Shown: positions 59,423 through 64,000 of the stretch, in pieces
Numbering within the stretch: the stretch's first letter is position 1
How the letters are laid out: each line of letters opens with the position of its first letter
Assembly: GCA_947179485.1 (NCBI GenBank)
Contig: OX359247.1
Span: 38,416,801 to 38,480,800, forward strand
DNA length: 64,000 bases
Source of the DNA: Allacma fusca
Taxonomy: Eukaryota; Arthropoda; Collembola; Symphypleona; Sminthuridae
Direction: 5' to 3'
Position numbers and translations under genes: made by a program
Notes under the pieces: model-generated
The model's input: only the letters and a program-made list of their open reading frames with translations
What the model was told of the DNA's origin: nothing
Databases searched by the model: none

Positions 59423-60949
59423 AATTCAGCATTTTTTGGAGATTAAATTCTGGTTTTTACGCTTCGTACATTTTTAATGAGAATGGACTTAGCACCCACA
59501 TATGCAGCACCCACACTAGCACCCACTTGGAAATTGAAGTCTAATGAAAACTATAACGGGACGTAAGGCATTTCCATAACAGAACTCTATGGTCAAGACT
59601 AAAGCACGCAGTGTGTACTAGTCTTTGATGTAATAAGTTTCACGTCCTTATGTGGTCCCTTGAGTACTTTATAATGTACAGTGGAAATATTTTCTGAAAA
59701 CTACGGGTATTTGAATTATGAAAGTAAATAATTATAATAATAAATAATATTAAAAGCACCATAATAAAAATAACGTGTAATTAATTTCCATCATGATGCA
59801 CACTGCAATGTTTCCACATCGATGCAAATCGTCTCCCGCGAATCTTTCCGATTCGTGAAAGTTTATACTCGAGTTGAGTTGACTTTTCTTCATTGTTTTA
59901 ATTAATTTTATTCTTGAATTAAACGTGAATTAACTGCAAATATTTTTACAAAGTATCCTTGTTTGTCGTGCCTAAGGGGTGTCTTGTTTCTGCAGTAATT
60001 TTGTGCAAATATTCAAGGAATTTGCTATGTAAGTACATAAAACTTTATTTGGCTACAATCTCCACAAGTTCTACTATCCCGGCCGTTTCCACTTTTCCAC
60101 CTTGTCTTCCACCTTGTCCGCTCTTTTCCAACTTTTTCCACGTTTTTCCACTTTAAATTTCAAAATTCTAACCGCACATTGGGCTTATTATGCGGGCGAT
60201 GTAATGGTCAAAGGTCACAGCTTACTTGTTAGTACGGATAGATAAATACCTTATATGATAATTGTAACAAATTAAGATACTGATGGTGGATTGACATCCC
60301 TTCGAACTCTCATTACTTTTAATTTGTGCTTGGTTAGGTTAAAAATGTAAAAGGTCGATCATATCCAGGTTCCCCTTTATTTGTACTTCCCGTAGCTTTA
60401 TTTTTTTTGTTACTATTATGTCCTTATTCACTCGTTCTGCAAGTGAGTTCAGCAAAAGGGAAATACAATGGTTGGTAGTCTTGAAACTGTTAATAAGAAT
60501 AATAAGACCCTTACGACATAATGTTGTTAATAATAATAATACCCCTGATTGTGACACAATCCCCACTGTTTGTTATTATTGCCATGAAACCCTGTCAAAA
60601 TACTCTTTGAGAACGGTACCTGTCGTACAAGTACATATATTATGTGCAATTGTTTAAATGGTTCGATTTGAGATTACTCCATCAATTCAATGCTGCTACT
60701 TATGTATATGGTCAAAATAAATCATGTGGTAGCGTTAGCGTGTGTATAGTCTGTAGTTGTAGATAAATACATATACATATTCGAGGATCATTATTATCTG
60801 CCCGAGTTTGCTTAATTTCCAAAATGAAGGCTATAAGGGTAATGGTGTTGGTAATTATGTAAGAAAATTTGATTGTCAGGAATGCCTGGAAATTTATACA
60901 GGGTAAATTCATAATTGGTAATTAAGTTGTATAACCACAAGGTTTGAAC

Positions 60950-62154
60950 CAGACATGTCCAGCCTTCGAAGGCTAGCCTTCAATGAAGGCTTAATTGAAG
61001 GCGGAATGTCAATTTTCTAGAGAGTTGAGAAGTGAAGGCGGCATGGCTGAATTAATTCGGGAAGGCTGAAGAAAGCCTTCCTAGTATTAACAGAAAACGG
61101 AAGGCGAAGGAAGGAAGTATGTAAAGTATATAGCCCTCTGCTACTTAGAAGGCTTCGCGCTTGCAATGAGCTACAATAGATAGTTACAAATACAACAATC
61201 AGACTGTACTAAAAACACTCACAAATGTGCAGTTGAAAGCAGGGCACATATCCTACATTTATACATAAATATACGCAGTTTTTTATGTATGTTCGCACAT
61301 TTTCAGAATATTTGTATGCAATATATGTAGGCTGCATGTTTCTACTAAAAAAATGTATGATATATGTATGCTATGAATACTGTATGTACGAGTATGTATG
61401 TATAAAAGACCGGGAGATTTAGGTATGCATGTAACGCTGTGTTCAGCGAGCTCCATCTGTATTTTTTGTGCACGGTCTGTGTATATTGGTGTATTCGCAT
61501 TTGTTATTTCCTACTTCAGTACAAACGATTTCTACACGTTCTGACTGAAACGTACGAAACTAGAAATTAATAATTTTAAACTTAAATAATTAACTACACA
61601 CACGGCGAAGCCATACTTCATTAGTTTTTATAAAGGCTCACAAGGTTCAAGATACACTTTTGTAGGCACGTGTACATATATTTATGCATGCATTTATTTA
61701 TATGCTACATATATGTATGATTACATTTCTGGACAAATTTATGTATGCAAAATGTATGGTCTTTGTAAACTATAAAATGTATGTATGATTTAGGATACAC
61801 AGTTTTTTTGCCTAGCTTTGGTGCAGTTATATGTACAATGAGACTGACTCCTGTCTTCTGATTTTAATAAACGAACTCAATTGAGTAAATTGTATCCCTG
61901 ATTTTCAGGTGTTTTACCTGCAAAAGGGTTGTTTAAATGCATTGCTATGATATTTTGTGTTATGAATGCTGAATAGGAAGGAAGGCTGATTTTTTTGAAG
62001 GCTGAAGGCTGGAGGCATTAAATTAATAAGTAAAATAGGGCTGAAGGAGGGCAAAATATTTTGAAGGCTTCCTTTAATAGGATGAAGGAATGCGTATGTT
62101 TAAAAAAATGCCTTTCAAGGTTTGAAGGAAGGCAATTTCCTTTGGACATCTGTG
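60950..62154. mobile_element. hAT-like element with GAAGGC subterminal arrays (1205 bp)
   Basis: An exact 8-bp duplication GTTTGAAC flanks it (60942-60949 and 62155-62162). The termini CAGACATGTCCA and, inverted, CACAGATGTCCA agree in nine of twelve positions. Both ends are dense in GAAGGC/GCCTTC steps, the arrangement seen in the other hAT-type elements here. The centre repeats TATGTATG. No transposase is visible. Confidence 0.78.
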
Positions 62155-62235
62155 GTTTGAACGCATAACTTTTTTAAATTGCCATTTGCAGGCGTGAAGG
62201 AAGATGGCTCTCAATTTTTGTTTCGTTAGTTTAAA

Positions 62236-62403
62236 ATGGAAAACATTGATCACATCAAAGATAACATCTTAATCAAAGATCCTTGTCTTGTTGTTCGAGA
62301 TCTAGCAGCTGTAGGGTTAAAGGTTATTAATAAAACGAGTTCGCATCTGTGCAAAAGTATAAAAATGGCACGAAGTGGTGTTATTAATCAACATGTTAAC
62401 CTG
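62236..62403 (+). other. Short open frame of unknown status (55 aa)
   Basis: ATG at 62236 to TAA at 62403 encodes a 55-residue frame with an even amino-acid mix (starting MENIDHIKDNILIKDPCLVV). Its composition looks more protein-like than the neighbouring frames, and it ends just where the inverted arm 62398-62498 begins. No partner exon, signal peptide or family resemblance was found. It could be an exon of a decayed repeat-borne gene or chance. Confidence 0.25.
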
Positions 62404-62789
62404 TAAATGATCAATCTTTTCCATCTTTAACCTAACCAAGCACAAATTAAAAGTAATAAGAGTTCGAAGGGATGTCGATCCACCATCAGTATCTTAATGA
62501 ATTACAATGTAGTTACTTAACTATCCGTAGTATCAAGCAAGTTGAGAAATTTGACTACTGTAATTTGTAATCTTGCATTTGTTTTGTACTTTGGTGAAAA
62601 GGGCAAAAGTAGGCCACTACGAGATTATTTTTTACTTCAGTTTTTGTTGTTGTAATAGTCAAATGTAGCCCTAGACTAGATATAATAACAACATTGACAC
62701 TTTCAGAACATAATTTAGTAAAGATGATTCCCATACACTGTACGTTAGTACTGTATTGACTAAGAGTTTACGATAAGTATTTATGAGGG

Positions 62790-63640
62790 ATTGTAAGGCA
62801 ACTGTTGTCGTCTGAGTGCGCTTAACGTTGCTATACTGCAAATTGTGTAATTTCATAGACTAGCTTTTGCTGCTTGTCAAACTGTTGACAGATAACAGTG
62901 TACAATAGATACAAAGGAATGAATGCTAAGCAACTGTTGTCGTCTGAGTGCGCTTAACGTTGACTTGGTATCCATTAATAATTAATAAGTTTAAAATCCG
63001 CCGTACCTAGCCCTTCAAATGGCTGAAATATCTCTCAACTAACAGTGCCTTTCAAGGGCCGAAACCTCATTGAGGTGCCATCCAATGGCTGAAACTGTTC
63101 ATTTGTTGTGTAGTATTTACTTCACTAGGAACTATTTGTCTTATATTGGTTTAATTTGTGTATTTTTGTATTTGTTGTAATTCCCACCGTCTATAGGTTA
63201 GACATGTATTAACTGTAACAAGTTATGTTTTGTATTTATGATTTATTGCTAAGCAACTGTTGTCGTCTGAGTGCGCTTAACGTTGACTTGGTATCCATTA
63301 ATAATTAATAAGTTTAAAATCCGCCCTACCTAGCCCTTCAAATGGCTGAAATATCTCTCAACTAACAGTGCCTTTCAAGGGCCGAAACCTCATTGAGGTG
63401 CCATCCAATGGCTGAAACTGTTCATTTGTTGTGTAGTATTTACTTCCTTTGGAGCTACTTGTGTAATATTGATGTCGATTGTGTATTTTTGTACTTGTCA
63501 TTTTCAAATACTTTGTACGTTAGTAATATATTGACTAAAAGTTTACGTTTAGTATTAATGAGAGATGGCTAAACAACTGTTGTCGTCTGAGTGCGCTTAA
63601 CGTTGACTTGGTATCCATTATTAATTAATAAGTTTAATTC
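62790..63640 (+). repeat. Tandem repeat, about 320-bp unit, four copies
   Basis: The core CAACTGTTGTCGTCTGAGTG followed by CGCTTAACGTTG recurs near 62799, 62931, 63254 and 63574. The two middle units begin with GCTAAG at 62925 and 63248 (323 bp apart), and the next starts at 63568 (320 bp). Units at 62925 and 63248 are nearly identical over about 200 bp, including CCTTCAAATGGCTGAAATAT and CCTTTCAAGGGCCGAAACCT. The first copy is truncated. Confidence 0.85.
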
Positions 63641-64000
63641 ATTTTGCCGAAATTCCCATTTTCTCAAAAGATATTACGTTTTTAGTGAATCAAGTCGAAA
63701 AAATTCAAAGTCCATATTTGGTACCAAGTAGTTTACACCAAGCTGATTATAGTTTATTTCAACTTCATATGACTACACCTACTCGGCCATGCACTCATTT
63801 TGCCGAAATTCCCATTTTCTCAAAAGATATTACGTTTTTAGTGAATCAAGTCGAAAAAATTCAAAGTCCATATTTGGTACCAAGTAGTTTACACCAAGCT
63901 GATTATAGTTTATTTCAACTTCATATGACTGCACCTACTCGGCCATGCACTCATTTTGCCGAAATTCCCATTTTCTCAAAAGATATTACGTTTTTAGTGA
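63641..64000 (+). repeat. 156-bp satellite array running off the window
   Basis: ATTTTGCCGAAATTCCCATT starts at 63641, 63797 and 63953, an exact 156-bp period. Units are identical except for single-base changes (ACTACACC versus ACTGCACC). The array begins directly after the last 320-bp unit and is cut by the window end, so its full length is unknown. Confidence 0.92.

Larger units (their letters stand above)
60271..62498. repeat. About 100-bp inverted repeat pair, 2 kb apart
   Basis: The segment 60271-60372 (starting ATTAAGATACTGATGGTGGA) returns in inverted form at about 62398-62498, with close identity over the first 74 bp and weaker identity beyond. The hAT-like element 60950-62154 lies between them. 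The arms have no obvious target-site duplication, so they may be two copies of a repeat in opposite orientation rather than transposon ends. Confidence 0.65.

Noticed and set aside
63641-64000. CRISPR-like array at the window end
   Set aside because: The repeats are contiguous 156-bp monomers without unique spacers, in a eukaryotic context.

Overview
The window is eukaryotic, AT-rich nuclear DNA, almost certainly from an arthropod. Genes have short spliceosomal introns and the tRNA genes are eukaryotic. Gene content (expanded Kazal inhibitors, split-kinase receptor tyrosine kinases, membrane UGT, BTB protein, O-acyltransferase) and many hAT-type transposons suit a hexapod such as a springtail, but the lineage is an inference. 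Gene models were spliced by hand. Each was checked by requiring GT-AG (or GC-AG) borders, phase continuity and one open frame to the stop.

Region 1 (1-18.5 kb) is a duplicated, transposon-riddled array. It holds four identical tRNA-Val(AAC) genes, three intact two-exon genes for 70-74 aa secreted Kazal-like peptides, one Kazal pseudogene, and two collapsed units that keep flanks but lack the first coding exon. At least eight DNA transposons sit in it, most with exact 8-bp target-site duplications (TSDs). One carries the wreck of a hAT transposase.

Region 2 (18.5-22.7 kb) holds an 11-exon gene for a secreted inhibitor with ten Kazal domains (679 aa). It was built by exon duplication, and two sister exons use GC splice donors. 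A single-domain Kazal gene lies opposite.

Region 3 (23.4-42.4 kb, minus strand) holds two complete 16-exon receptor tyrosine kinase paralogues (1006 and 1014 aa, PDGFR/VEGFR/Torso-like split kinases) with identical intron phases, plus a decayed fragment of a third copy.

Region 4 (43.4-50.2 kb, minus strand) holds a small cysteine-rich secreted prepropeptide, a three-exon UDP-glucuronosyltransferase and a six-exon BTB/POZ protein.

Region 5 (51.7-59.3 kb) holds RPB3 of RNA polymerase II (plus), the tiny BRK1/HSPC300 gene of the WAVE complex (minus, three short exons), a stray copy of part of RPB3, a long-terminal-inverted-repeat element, and a WSD/DGAT-type O-acyltransferase (plus).

Region 6 (59.3-64 kb) is repeat-rich: a hAT-like element, a 100-bp inverted pair, about four 320-bp tandem units, and a 156-bp satellite that runs off the end.

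The housekeeping genes (RPB3, BRK1) look single-copy and conserved. The secreted inhibitors and receptors are expanding by tandem and exon duplication.
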